DNA of 64,000 nt from NCBI GenBank assembly GCA_023435825.1, contig JAEZMB010000005.1, positions 1 through 64,000 of the forward strand, in the 5' to 3' direction. Below the pieces are notes generated by a model. That model was not told the DNA's origin. It worked only from the letters and a program-made list of their open reading frames with translations, and did no database searches. The DNA comes from Pseudomonadota bacterium (GTDB taxonomy: Bacteria; Desulfobacterota; Desulfovibrionia; Desulfovibrionales; Desulfovibrionaceae). Shown in pieces: positions 35,877-44,418 of this stretch. Every line of letters starts with the position of its first letter. Within the stretch, counting starts at the first letter, position 1. The position numbers and the translations under genes were made by a program.

Positions 35877-35905
35877 ACCACTTAGTACACACCTGCGCTT
35901 CTGTG

Positions 35906-35936
35906 AAAAAAAAGAGGGCGGTCACCCGCCCTCTTT
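35906..35936 (-). terminator. Rho-independent terminator of ugd
   Basis: On the minus strand GAGGGCGG-gtga-CCGCCCTC is followed by eight T residues, about 28 bases after the ugd stop. It is a textbook terminator. Confidence 0.88.
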
Positions 35937-35961
35937 AAACCGTCAGAAAACCGATCGCCAG

Positions 35962-37302
35962 CTACATTTTGGGAGCCGGGCGGCCGATGCAGAAGTAGGC
36001 CAGGCCGAGGTCGGCCAACAGCTGCGGGGAGTAGAGGTTGCGGCCGTCGAAGATGATCGGGGCCTTGAGCGTCTTCTTGATGCGGCTGAAATCCGGGTTG
36101 CGGAACTGGTTCCACTCGGTGACCACGGCCAGGCAGTCGGCCTTGTCCAGCACCGCGTACTGCTCGTCGACCACGGTCAGCAGATCGTTGCCCTTGAAGT
36201 GGTCGCGGGTGTTGGGGCCGGCGACGGGGTCGAAGGCCACCACGCGCATGCCGGCGTCGGTCAGGTCGCGGATCAGCTCAAAGGAAGACGCGTCGCGCAC
36301 GTCGTCGGTGTTGGCCTTAAACGCCAGACCCCACAGGGCCAGGGTCTTGCCCTTCACGCCGCCCTGGGGGGCGAAGTATTCCATGATCCGCTTGCTCAGC
36401 ACATGCTTCTGGCGCTTGTTGACTTCGTCAACGGCGGCCAGCAGTTCCGGCTCGAAGCCGATCTTGCGGGCGGTGTCGATGAGCGCCTTGACGTCCTTGG
36501 GGAAGCACGAGCCGCCGTAGCCCAGGCCCGGGTAGATGAACTGGTAGCCGATGCGGTGGTCGGAACCGATGCCCATGCGCACGTCGCGCACGTCGGCGCC
36601 CACTTTCTCGCAGATGTTGGCCACTTCGTTGATAAACGAAATCTTGGTGGCCAGCATGCAGTTGGCGGCGTACTTGGTCATTTCGGCCGAGCGCACGCCC
36701 ATGACGATGACCTTCTCGCGGCTGCGGGCATAGGGAGCGTACAGGGCCTTCAGGAGTTCGCCGGTGCGGACGTTGTCCGTGCCGACGACCACGCGGTCGG
36801 GCTTGAAGAAATCGTTGATGGCGTCGCCTTCCTTAAGGAACTCGGGATTGGACACCACGTCGAATTCGATGATCTCGCCGCGCTTTTTGAGCTCCTCGCC
36901 GATGAGCTTGCGCACCTCGTCGGCGGTGCCGACCGGGACAGTGGATTTGTCGACGACGATCTTGTAGTCCTTCATGTTGGCGCCGATGTCCCGGGCCACC
37001 TGATAGACGAAGGACAGGTCGCAGGAGCCATCTTCGCGGGGCGGGGTGCCGACGGTGATGAACACGAACAGCGCGTTCTCCATGCCCTCGGCGACCTTGG
37101 TGGTGAAACGCAGGCGGCCTTCGGCCACGTTGCGCTTGACCAGCTCGTCAAGTCCCGGTTCGTAGATGTGGACTTTGCCCTGGCGAAGGTTCTCGACGAT
37201 GGTGGGATTGACGTCCACGCAGCAGACGTCGTTGCCCATCTCGGCAAAACAGGCGGCGCTCACCAGACCAACGTACCCGGTGCCTACGATACAAAGATTC
37301 AT
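35962..37302 (-). CDS. ugd: UDP-glucose 6-dehydrogenase
   Basis: Oxidises UDP-glucose to UDP-glucuronate with two NAD+, for surface polysaccharides. The 446 aa protein has the N-terminal Rossmann motif GTGYVGLVSAACFAEMG, the STVPVGT block, NPEFLKEGDAINDF, the conserved Lys in EMTKYAANCMLATK, and the catalytic cysteine in GGSCFPKDVKAL; the C-terminal domain has LWGLAFKANTDDVRDA. Length is typical. No Shine-Dalgarno is evident before the ATG, where a TATAGT lies only 2 bases upstream. Single-gene unit with its own terminator. Confidence 0.96.
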   Translation of the reverse strand: MNLCIVGTGYVGLVSAACFAEMGNDVCCVDVNPTIVENLRQGKVHIYEPGLDELVKRNVAEGRLRFTTKVAEGMENALFVFITVGTPPREDGSCDLSFVYQVARDIGANMKDYKIVVDKSTVPVGTADEVRKLIGEELKKRGEIIEFDVVSNPEFLKEGDAINDFFKPDRVVVGTDNVRTGELLKALYAPYARSREKVIVMGVRSAEMTKYAANCMLATKISFINEVANICEKVGADVRDVRMGIGSDHRIGYQFIYPGLGYGGSCFPKDVKALIDTARKIGFEPELLAAVDEVNKRQKHVLSKRIMEYFAPQGGVKGKTLALWGLAFKANTDDVRDASSFELIRDLTDAGMRVVAFDPVAGPNTRDHFKGNDLLTVVDEQYAVLDKADCLAVVTEWNQFRNPDFSRIKKTLKAPIIFDGRNLYSPQLLADLGLAYFCIGRPAPKM

Positions 37303-37537
37303 AAACTATATCTCGTTGTTAGGGTTTCCCCCGCCGGCTCGAAGGGCGGGCGGGGAACGGGGCTGAAGAATATCTGCGCATGGCGGCAGGGCCCCGTCAT
37401 CGAAGAAAGTTGAACGCACTTACGGATTCGTCGGACCTTTGTCAACAATTCGCGGCCCGCTTCGGCCCGTTCCGCTCAGTTGCCACCCATTTGTAAAACG
37501 CTTACCCTTCAATGACACTGTTTTGAAGGAGCGCATC

Positions 37538-38263
37538 ATGCCCTTGCTTGCGGTCAACGTCGATCATGTGGCCACCATCCGCCAGGCCCGGCTGGCCAAG
37601 AGCCCGGACCCCGTGGCCGCCGCCGCCCTGGCCGAACTTGGCGGCGCGCGCGCCATCATCGTGCACCTGCGCGAAGACCGCCGCCACATCGGCGACCGCG
37701 ACGTCCATGTGCTGCGCGAGACCATAAAGACCCGGCTGCACCTGGAAATGGCCGCCACCGAAGAAATGCTCGGCATCGCGCTGAAACGCAAACCCGACAT
37801 GGTCTGCCTGGTGCCTGAAAAGCGCCAGGAGCTGACCACCGAAGGCGGCCTTGGCGTGTCCGGCCGCGAAGCCGATCTGGCCGTCTACGTGGCCCGGTTG
37901 GCCGAGGCCGGCATTCCCACGAGCCTTTTTATTGATCCCGACCCGCGCCAGATCGAGGCTGCCAAAGCCGTTGGCGCGGCCTTCGTGGAGCTGCACACCG
38001 GGGCCTTTGCCGACGCGGCCACGCCGGGTGTGCGACAAAAGGAACTCGACCGGCTGCTGGCCGCCATCCCCCTGGCCAAAAGCCAGGGCCTGGGCGTCAA
38101 CCTCGGCCACGGCCTGGACTACGACAATATCTATGCCTTCAAGGACACGCCGGGCGTCAGCGAATATTCCATCGGCCACAGCATCGTGGCCCGTGCCGTG
38201 CTGACCGGCATGGTGGGGGCCGTCTCCACCATGTGCGCCATCATCGACGGATTTCCCGACTAG
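37538..38263 (+). CDS. pdxJ: Pyridoxine 5'-phosphate synthase
   Basis: Last step of the deoxyxylulose-dependent vitamin B6 pathway: joins 1-deoxyxylulose 5-phosphate with 3-amino-2-oxopropyl phosphate. The 241 aa TIM barrel has [12 protein letters not shown] at the N-terminus, [33 protein letters not shown] and [10 protein letters not shown], all family signatures. GAAGGAG lies 7 bases before ATG 37538. A repeat copy separates it from acpS, the same pdxJ-acpS order as in many proteobacteria. Confidence 0.96.
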   Translation: MPLLAVNVDHVATIRQARLAKSPDPVAAAALAELGGARAIIVHLREDRRHIGDRDVHVLRETIKTRLHLEMAATEEMLGIALKRKPDMVCLVPEKRQELTTEGGLGVSGREADLAVYVARLAEAGIPTSLFIDPDPRQIEAAKAVGAAFVELHTGAFADAATPGVRQKELDRLLAAIPLAKSQGLGVNLGHGLDYDNIYAFKDTPGVSEYSIGHSIVARAVLTGMVGAVSTMCAIIDGFPD

Positions 38264-38363
38264 TGTCGCGCCCCTTACAAAATACGAGAGTATTTTTTAA
38301 GAAAAACAAATGGTTTTAGCATGTTAGCTACAAAACACCATATGCGTTTTTCGCGGACGCGAC
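38263..38363. repeat. ~100-bp intergenic repeat (copy 6)
   Basis: It starts on the pdxJ stop codon with GTGTCGCGCCCCTTACAAAATACGAG and ends GCGTTTTTCGCGGACGCGAC, 12 bases before acpS. It is one of the two best-preserved copies. It sits between pdxJ and acpS, so either it is read through or acpS has its own promoter. Confidence 0.85.
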
Positions 38364-38374
38364 CCTAGCCGCCC

Positions 38375-38746
38375 ATGATCCGGGGGCTTGGCATCGACGT
38401 GGTGGAACTCGATCGCATCGAGGCCGCCCTGGCCCGCTTCGGCGCGCGGTTTCTGGCCCGTATCCTGACGCCGGCCGAACGGGCCGCCCTGCCCCCGATA
38501 CCGCTCACCCGCGCGGCCGGGCTGTTCGCCGCCAAGGAAGCCGCCGCCAAGGCCCTGGGCACGGGTTTTGCCCAGGGCGTGGCCTTCCATACCCTGGAGA
38601 TCCTCTCCGACGCCGCCGGCCGGCCGGCCCTGACGCTGCACGGCCCGGCCCTGGCCAGGGCCGAGATTCTCGGCGCGACGTCCTGGCATGTGAGCATCAG
38701 CCACAGCCGCGACACCGCCGCCGCTGTGGTGGTGCTGGAAGGTTGA
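38375..38746 (+). CDS. acpS: Holo-[acyl-carrier-protein] synthase
   Basis: Transfers 4'-phosphopantetheine from CoA to acyl carrier protein. The 123 aa protein has the magnesium-binding GIDVVELDRIE, LTPAER, and the signature AGLFAAKEAAAKALGTG, ending SISHSRDTAAAVVV. Normal length. No clear ribosome-binding site precedes the ATG; the upstream DNA is the end of repeat copy 6. Its stop is followed at once by an 11-base C run. Confidence 0.95.
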   Translation: MIRGLGIDVVELDRIEAALARFGARFLARILTPAERAALPPIPLTRAAGLFAAKEAAAKALGTGFAQGVAFHTLEILSDAAGRPALTLHGPALARAEILGATSWHVSISHSRDTAAAVVVLEG

Positions 38747-38964
38747 CCCGCCCCCCCCCCCGCGCTACGCCCCCACTCCCCTGCCATCCGTCCGCAACGA
38801 CAAGGCCGACGCCATCCATCAAAATGGTGATCGAGGCTGCGCTTCGCCGCAATGCCTGCGGCCGCCGATGCCCGGCGACGTCCAGCCCGGCCGGAACATC
38901 CTGTAGTCCGACTCCCGGGCGATGGGCTCCATCGGAATTTCCAGGCGGCTTGGCTTCTGGTTGG

Positions 38965-40278
38965 TCACGGTGCGGGCGAACCGACCGCCGTCTTGGCCCG
39001 GGCCGCCGCGAAAGCCTGTTTGACGGCCTCGACTTCCTGGGGATGGGTGAACATCTCGTAGGCGGTCAGGGCCACGGCCGTGCCGGCCCTGACCGCCGCC
39101 TGCCAGCCTTCGGGCGAGCCGGCCGCCTCCCGCATGGCGTCGGAGTGCAGGGCCGTACCCTCGGGCGCGATCTTGAACCACACATTGACCGTGGGATAGG
39201 CGTTCCCGACCCGGCCCAGGTCGGAGGAGACGAATTCCGTCCAGTCCTGGAGCTGCCCGGCCTCGACGCCGGCCGCCAACAGCCCGCGCCGGGTTGCCTC
39301 GATAAGCGGCGCAACGACCACCGGCGAGGTCAGGGCCACGCGCGGGACGACAAATTCCAATGAAGCCCCTGTGCCGAGCGCCCCGGCTTTGGCGCAGTCG
39401 CCAAGGCGGGCGTAGGCGTCGTCCATGGTGGCGGTGTCCAGGGCGCGCACGGCGAATTCCGCCTGGGCCAGCTCCGGCACCACGTTCACCTTGTCCCCGC
39501 CCTTGGTCACGATGCCGTGCAGCCGCACGTCCTGGCGCACGTGTTGGCGCAACATGTCGGCGCAGTGGAAGGTCAGCTGGACGGCATTTAAGGCATTGAC
39601 GCCCTTTTCCGGCGCGGCAGCGGCATGAGAGGCCTTGCCGTGGAAGGTAAACGTGGCCCGTTTCATGGCCAGAAGGCGCTGGTCCAGGCTCCAGCGGTCG
39701 GCCGGGTGGGTGATGAGGACCACGTCCGCACCGTTGAAATGGCCGCCTTCCAGGAGCGCCACCTTGCCGCCGCCGGCCGATCCCCGCTCCTCGTCGGGCG
39801 TGCCCATGACCACCAGCCGCCCCGGCAGCCCGGGCATGAGCCTGGCCAGGGCGGCGGCGGCCACAAGCCCGCTGCCGGAGATGAGGTTGTGGCCGCAGGA
39901 ATGGCCGTTGGCCAGGGCGTCGTATTCGAGCATGAGAACGACGGTGGGGCCTGGGGCGTTGCCCGCCATCTCGGCCCGAAACGCCGTCTTGGAAACGCCT
40001 CCCGGCACAAGGTCGGCCGGAACCGGCAGATCGCCGGTGACCGTGAACCCAATCCCGGCCAGGGTCTCGCGCAACAGGGCGCTGCTTTGGTGTTCCGCAC
40101 CGCCCTGCTCCTTGAGGGCAAAGATCCGATCCGCCACGGCTCGGCATGTCGGCTCCACGGCCACCACGCTGTCGATGACCGCATCGGCCCGACCAGCCAC
40201 GGGACAGGCCAACACCAGCCAAGCCAGGGCGACCAGCAGCGCGGCCATGAGCCGTGCCGCGCCAAAGCGTGCCTTCAT
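38965..40278 (-). CDS. Secreted M20-family amidohydrolase/peptidase
   Basis: Zinc hydrolase of the M20 aminoacylase/AbgB type, 437 aa, with an N-terminal signal peptide (MKARFGAARLMAALLVALAW, cleaved near GRA). Metal ligands are suggested by GHSCGHNL, GTPDEERGSAGGG and THPADRW; the dimerisation domain contains FHGKASHAAAAPEKGVNAL, and VRALDTATM is typical. An export signal is unusual for this family. AAGGAG 6 bases upstream fixes the start at 40278. Substrate unknown; amide-linked acyl amino acids or peptides are usual for the family. Confidence 0.88.
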   Translation of the reverse strand: MKARFGAARLMAALLVALAWLVLACPVAGRADAVIDSVVAVEPTCRAVADRIFALKEQGGAEHQSSALLRETLAGIGFTVTGDLPVPADLVPGGVSKTAFRAEMAGNAPGPTVVLMLEYDALANGHSCGHNLISGSGLVAAAALARLMPGLPGRLVVMGTPDEERGSAGGGKVALLEGGHFNGADVVLITHPADRWSLDQRLLAMKRATFTFHGKASHAAAAPEKGVNALNAVQLTFHCADMLRQHVRQDVRLHGIVTKGGDKVNVVPELAQAEFAVRALDTATMDDAYARLGDCAKAGALGTGASLEFVVPRVALTSPVVVAPLIEATRRGLLAAGVEAGQLQDWTEFVSSDLGRVGNAYPTVNVWFKIAPEGTALHSDAMREAAGSPEGWQAAVRAGTAVALTAYEMFTHPQEVEAVKQAFAAARAKTAVGSPAP

Positions 40279-40374
40279 GCGCTCTCCTTGTTTCAAGGCC
40301 GCAAGCGCGGCCGACGGCCGCCAACATCATTTGATTCCATCCCCATGGCCCCGGGCTGTCCGGGACCACAGCCC

Positions 40375-41598
40375 CTAGGCCAAAAGCGACGCCGCGTCCC
40401 GAACAATCTCGGCGATGGACACGCCGCGCGGACAGGCCGATTCGGCCGGGGAGAAATCCATGGACCCCAACCCGGCGCGCACGCTCTCGGGCAGGCTGGC
40501 GAACAGTTCCCGGGCGATCTCCCGCTCGCCGTAGTCGCGGTAGTACATCATGGCCCGCATGACGTCGGCCACGGGCACGGCGCCGCCCATGGCCGCGCCG
40601 CAGATGGACGAACACCCGGCGCAGTAGTCGCCGCAGGTGGCCTCGGCGTAGCGGCGCAGGGACTCGAAATCCTCGCTGGCCAGAGCCGTGCGGTCCCGGG
40701 CGGCGGCCACGTTGGCCCCGAGGATGGTGAGATTGGGCATTTGCGAGCAGATGGAGGCGATGTCGGGATTGTTCCAGACCGCCCGCAGCTTGGCCTGCTT
40801 GTCGGTGAAGCCCTTCTCCAGAAACCGGCCGGCCATGTCGAGTTCGGCCGGGCTGTCGGATTTGACCGGCCCGCCGCCCTGGGTCTTCATGGCCACGACC
40901 CCGATGCCGGCCTTTTTGCAGGCGGCAAGCGCCTGGCGCATCTTGCCCTCATGCATGAGGCGGAAGTTGTAGGAGATCATGCAGGCGTCGATCCAGTCTA
41001 AACCGGCCGCGCCAAGCAGGCAGTCCTCCATGTTGTTATGGGTGCTGAATCCGAAGTTTTTGATCTTGCCGGCCTTCTTGGCCTTGGCCGCCCAGTCCTT
41101 GAGCTGGCCGTCGAGCTCGGCCGGCGACGAGATGGCGTGGATGTAGAAAAGCTCCACATGATCGGTCTTGAGCCGGGCCAAGGCGGCGTCCAGGCGCTCG
41201 TCGAAATTGCCGCCCTTGGGGACCAGCTTGGTGGTCAGGACGATTTGCCCCCGCGCCTCGGGATTGCGGGCGAAAAACCGGCCGAAGCCTTCCTCGGACA
41301 GGCCGTTGCCGTAGGCCTCGGCCGTGTCCCAGAAATTGATGCCCCAGCCCAGCGCCTGCTTGAGGAGCAGTTGGTTGTTGACCGTGTCGAACATGCCGCC
41401 CAGGTTCAAAATCGAGACCTCAAGCCCGGTCTTGCCCAGGGTCCGCCGGGGCATGGCCGCGCCGCCGGCCTCGGGTTTTTCCTCGGCCGCCGCAGCCGCC
41501 GTCGGCAGCGCGCCAAGACCGGCCACGGCCAGTCCACCCACGCCCAGGGTCTTCATGAGCTCGCGCCGGGTCAGTCCGGCTTGACGGTCTTTTGCCAT
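40375..41598 (-). CDS. Tat-exported aldo/keto reductase with C-terminal Fe-S motif
   Basis: 407 aa. N-terminal twin-arginine signal LTRRELMKTLGVGGLA, cleaved after AAAAA near residue 38, so the enzyme should act in the periplasm fully folded with cofactors. The aldo/keto reductase barrel follows: LNLGGMFDT, NFWDTAEAYGNGLSEE (catalytic Asp/Tyr), LVPKGGNFDE, FGFSTHNNMED. A cysteine set CGDYCAGCSSICG near residue 330 and a later ACPRGVSI match the [4Fe-4S] site of ferredoxin-linked AKRs. AAGGAGG precedes the start. Last gene of a four-gene redox operon, 14 bases after the NapHG fusion gene. Confidence 0.88.
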   Translation of the reverse strand: MAKDRQAGLTRRELMKTLGVGGLAVAGLGALPTAAAAAEEKPEAGGAAMPRRTLGKTGLEVSILNLGGMFDTVNNQLLLKQALGWGINFWDTAEAYGNGLSEEGFGRFFARNPEARGQIVLTTKLVPKGGNFDERLDAALARLKTDHVELFYIHAISSPAELDGQLKDWAAKAKKAGKIKNFGFSTHNNMEDCLLGAAGLDWIDACMISYNFRLMHEGKMRQALAACKKAGIGVVAMKTQGGGPVKSDSPAELDMAGRFLEKGFTDKQAKLRAVWNNPDIASICSQMPNLTILGANVAAARDRTALASEDFESLRRYAEATCGDYCAGCSSICGAAMGGAVPVADVMRAMMYYRDYGEREIARELFASLPESVRAGLGSMDFSPAESACPRGVSIAEIVRDAASLLA

Positions 41599-41612
41599 GG
41601 GAAACCTCCTTT

Positions 41613-43352
41613 TCAGGCCAACATGCGGCCGGGACCGGACCGCGACTCGTTTTCGCTGGTGACGCGTATGGCCCGAAGGCCGGAAACCGGACACTCGTGT
41701 TCGCACATGCCGCAGCCCACGCACCGGGCCGGGTCCACCTGGGGCTGCAGAAGATGGACAAGCACCTCGACCTCGCGCCCCGGGGCGGCTCCGGGCAGGG
41801 CAGCGGCCAGGGCCAGCTCGTTCCCGCCGCCGCCGACCAGCCGCACCGGGTTGGCCTCGGGCGCGCCAAGCAGCCGAACGTAATAGTCGCCGCTGGCCGC
41901 ATTGCCGGGCACGGCCAAGGGCCGGGCCAGGGCCAGGGTCGCTCCGCGCACGCCGGCCAGGGGCAACCGGCCGCCGCGCACCGGCTCGTAGGCCTCGCGC
42001 ACGAAAATGGCCTTGGGACTGACCGGACAGACCTCCTGGCAGACGATGCACGGCCGGCCCATGGCCCAGGGCAGGCAGCGGGTGCGGTCGACAAGGGCCG
42101 TGCCCAGGCGGATGGGGCCGGCGGCGGCATAGTCGCCCTGGCCAAGCTTTTCCTGAAGACTCAGCGGCCGGATGGCTGCCGTGGGGCAGACCTGGCCGCA
42201 GGCGATGCAGTTGGGTTGGCAGCCCGAGCGGCCCAGGCGGTAGTTGAGGACCGGCGTCCACAACCCGATCAGCCCGGCCGTTGTGACGGATGGCTGGATG
42301 ATGTTGGACGGACAGGCCCGCATGCACTGGCCGCAGCGGATGCAGCGGGCCAGGAAGCGCTCCTCGTCCAGGGAGCCGGGCGGACGAATGAGCGAGGGCG
42401 AGCGCCCCAGGCCGGCGGCGTCCTCCACCCGCCACAGCGGCGCGCTCATGGCTCCGGCCGCGCCGGCAGCCATAAGCGCCACCGCGCCGCGCCGGGAGAA
42501 ATCGGGCACGGCCGTTTCCCCGGCGGCCGAGGCCCGGCCGGCAAAGCCGATGCGCCCCGAGGGACAGCGGTCGAGGCAGTTGCAGCACAGCAGGCATTCG
42601 CTGACGACAAGGGTCCCGGACGGCCGGCAGCCGCCCTCGCAGTGGGACTCGCACAAGCGGCAGTCGCCGCAGGTCTTGTCCGTAGCCTTGCCGATGCGCC
42701 AGGGAGCGACCCGGGCAGCCAGGCCGAAAAGCGCCCCCAGGGGACAGATGAACCGGCAGAAAAATCGGGGCCGCACGGCGTTTAGCGTCAGGATAGCCAG
42801 GAACACCAGCCCGATCCACCACACGCCTTCGTAGTGCCGGGGCGCGTCATGGACAACGCCCAGACCAGGGTCAGCCAGGGGCAGCAAGGCCAGATTGACG
42901 CTGCGAAACACCAGCGGCAGCGGATCGAGGAGTCCGGTTTGCAGGCCGCCCAAGGCGGCGCAGCCCAGGAAAAAGGCCAGCAAGGCGTATTTGACGGCCT
43001 GGGCGCGGCCGGGATGGTTGTCCTCGGCCCGGTCCTTGGGGCCAAGGGTCAGCCGGGCCAGCCAGCCTGTCATCTGGTTGAGCGTCCCCAGCGGACAGAT
43101 GAAACCGCAGAAAAAGCGGCCGACAAACAACGTCAGAACCAGCACGCCGACGCCCCACAGCAAGGGGGCGTAGAGCGTATGCGTGGCCAGCATGGTCCCC
43201 AGGGCGGTCAGCGGGTCCAGGGACAACAGCCAGTTAATGGGCCAGCCGCGCAGTTGCAGGAAGCCGCCCCCCACCGTGGCCACGAGACAAAACCAGACAA
43301 ACAGCAGCAGGAAAAAGCCTTGGCTGACCCGGCGGGCGACGACGATGCGCAT
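41613..43352 (-). CDS. NapH-NapG-like fusion: polyferredoxin with membrane domain
   Basis: 579 aa electron-transfer protein. The first ~240 residues form a NapH-like membrane part with several helices and two CxxxCP loops (FCGFICPLG, FCRFICPLG) plus ferredoxin-type CGDCRLCESHC and CLLCCNCLDRCP. At about residue 280 a second Tat-like stretch FSRRGAVALMAAGAAGA opens a NapG-like part with CIRCGQCMRACP, CIACGQVCP, CIVCQEVCP and CVGCGMCEHECP. It probably passes electrons from quinol or a cytoplasmic donor to the periplasmic AKR. It ends 14 bases before that gene and begins 4 bases after the DUF362 gene. Confidence 0.85.
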   Translation of the reverse strand: MRIVVARRVSQGFFLLLFVWFCLVATVGGGFLQLRGWPINWLLSLDPLTALGTMLATHTLYAPLLWGVGVLVLTLFVGRFFCGFICPLGTLNQMTGWLARLTLGPKDRAEDNHPGRAQAVKYALLAFFLGCAALGGLQTGLLDPLPLVFRSVNLALLPLADPGLGVVHDAPRHYEGVWWIGLVFLAILTLNAVRPRFFCRFICPLGALFGLAARVAPWRIGKATDKTCGDCRLCESHCEGGCRPSGTLVVSECLLCCNCLDRCPSGRIGFAGRASAAGETAVPDFSRRGAVALMAAGAAGAMSAPLWRVEDAAGLGRSPSLIRPPGSLDEERFLARCIRCGQCMRACPSNIIQPSVTTAGLIGLWTPVLNYRLGRSGCQPNCIACGQVCPTAAIRPLSLQEKLGQGDYAAAGPIRLGTALVDRTRCLPWAMGRPCIVCQEVCPVSPKAIFVREAYEPVRGGRLPLAGVRGATLALARPLAVPGNAASGDYYVRLLGAPEANPVRLVGGGGNELALAAALPGAAPGREVEVLVHLLQPQVDPARCVGCGMCEHECPVSGLRAIRVTSENESRSGPGRMLA

Positions 43353-43356
43353 GGCC

Positions 43357-44418
43357 CTACCCCGCCGCCTTGTCGAGGGAAAGGGTCACCGGGGCCAGGG
43401 AGGCCACGTCCATGGTGCCCACCCCGGCCGCCTGGGCCAGGGCCAGATAGGGCAGATCGGCCGGCGTTCGCCCGAGCAGCGCCACGCCGAGCGTGTCGGC
43501 GGCCACAGGGTCGACGGAAAAAATCATGGTGTTGGTGGCCTTGAGATCGGCCAGGGAGCCGCCGGTGGGGCCGTTGGCCATCATGGCGCTCACGCCGTCA
43601 AGCACGACCAGGGTCGGGCGCAGGAGCTGCCCCAGCTCGGCGATGACGCCGTTTATGTCCTGGTGGAAGATGTTTCGCCGCCCGCCAAGGAGCCCGTAGA
43701 AGTTTTTGAGGCTCATGGAGGCCCCGGCCCGCTGGTGGTCCTTGACCGGCGAGAGCGCGATGACCTTGGTGACGCCGGCAAAGGCCCCGGCCAGGACCGG
43801 CCAGTCCGTGAGGAGCCGGCCACCGGGCAGGGTCAGGGGCGAAAACAGGGCCGGCCGAGGCAGGAGGATGGTCGCGCCCGAGCTTCGCGCCGCGCCGGCC
43901 AGTCCCGAGACCTCGAAACAGCTTTCCGGGCTGTTGATGGGATTGTCGGTGACCAGCACCCGGGTTGCCCCAGCCCCCCTGCAGGCCTCCACGGCGGCGG
44001 CCAGCAGGTCGGGGTGGGTGGTGGCCCCGAGGATGGCCGGCGAGGCAAAGGCGGCGTTGACCTTGAGCAGCACGACGTCGCCCCGGGAGACGAAGGCCTC
44101 CATGCCGCCCAGGGCCTTGACCCCAAGATCGAACATGGCCTTGCGGTCCGCGCCGTGGACCGTGGCCAGCCGGGGCTGGCCGGCCGGCGGAAGCGCGGTG
44201 CGGAAATCGCCCAGACCGGCCAGCACCTTGCCCCCGGCCACGCCCGCCGGCCCCTTGGGGTCGTACAGGGCCGCGCCAAGGCCCCCGGCGGCCACGGCCA
44301 GGACCGACGCCCCGGCCAGCCGGCGTAGGAATTGGCGGCGGTCAAGACCCTGGCGCAGGTCGGGCGCGCCTGGAGCGGTACCGCCACCGGTTACGGCGGG
44401 CTTTTGCGGCAAAGTCAT
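43357..44418 (-). CDS. DUF362-family protein with Tat signal
   Basis: 353 aa. N-terminal LDRRQFLRRLAGASVLAVAA is a twin-arginine signal, so it is exported. The rest shows DUF362 features: VLLKVNAAFASP, THPDLLAAAVEACRGAG, VTDNPINSPE, ALSPVKDHQRAGASMSLKN, and a C-terminal DPVAADTLGVALLG. The C-terminal ferredoxin domain that many DUF362 proteins carry is missing; the neighbouring NapHG protein may supply it. Biochemical role of the family is unknown. It overlaps the upstream DUF6599-like gene by 4 bases (ATGA). Confidence 0.82.
   Translation of the reverse strand: MTLPQKPAVTGGGTAPGAPDLRQGLDRRQFLRRLAGASVLAVAAGGLGAALYDPKGPAGVAGGKVLAGLGDFRTALPPAGQPRLATVHGADRKAMFDLGVKALGGMEAFVSRGDVVLLKVNAAFASPAILGATTHPDLLAAAVEACRGAGATRVLVTDNPINSPESCFEVSGLAGAARSSGATILLPRPALFSPLTLPGGRLLTDWPVLAGAFAGVTKVIALSPVKDHQRAGASMSLKNFYGLLGGRRNIFHQDINGVIAELGQLLRPTLVVLDGVSAMMANGPTGGSLADLKATNTMIFSVDPVAADTLGVALLGRTPADLPYLALAQAAGVGTMDVASLAPVTLSLDKAAG

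Noticed and set aside
40375..42822. 815-aa continuous minus-strand frame read as a single long protein
   Set aside because: Only the part from 41598 has a real start, with a Tat signal and AAGGAGG; the upstream part is a shadow of the NapHG fusion gene in another frame.
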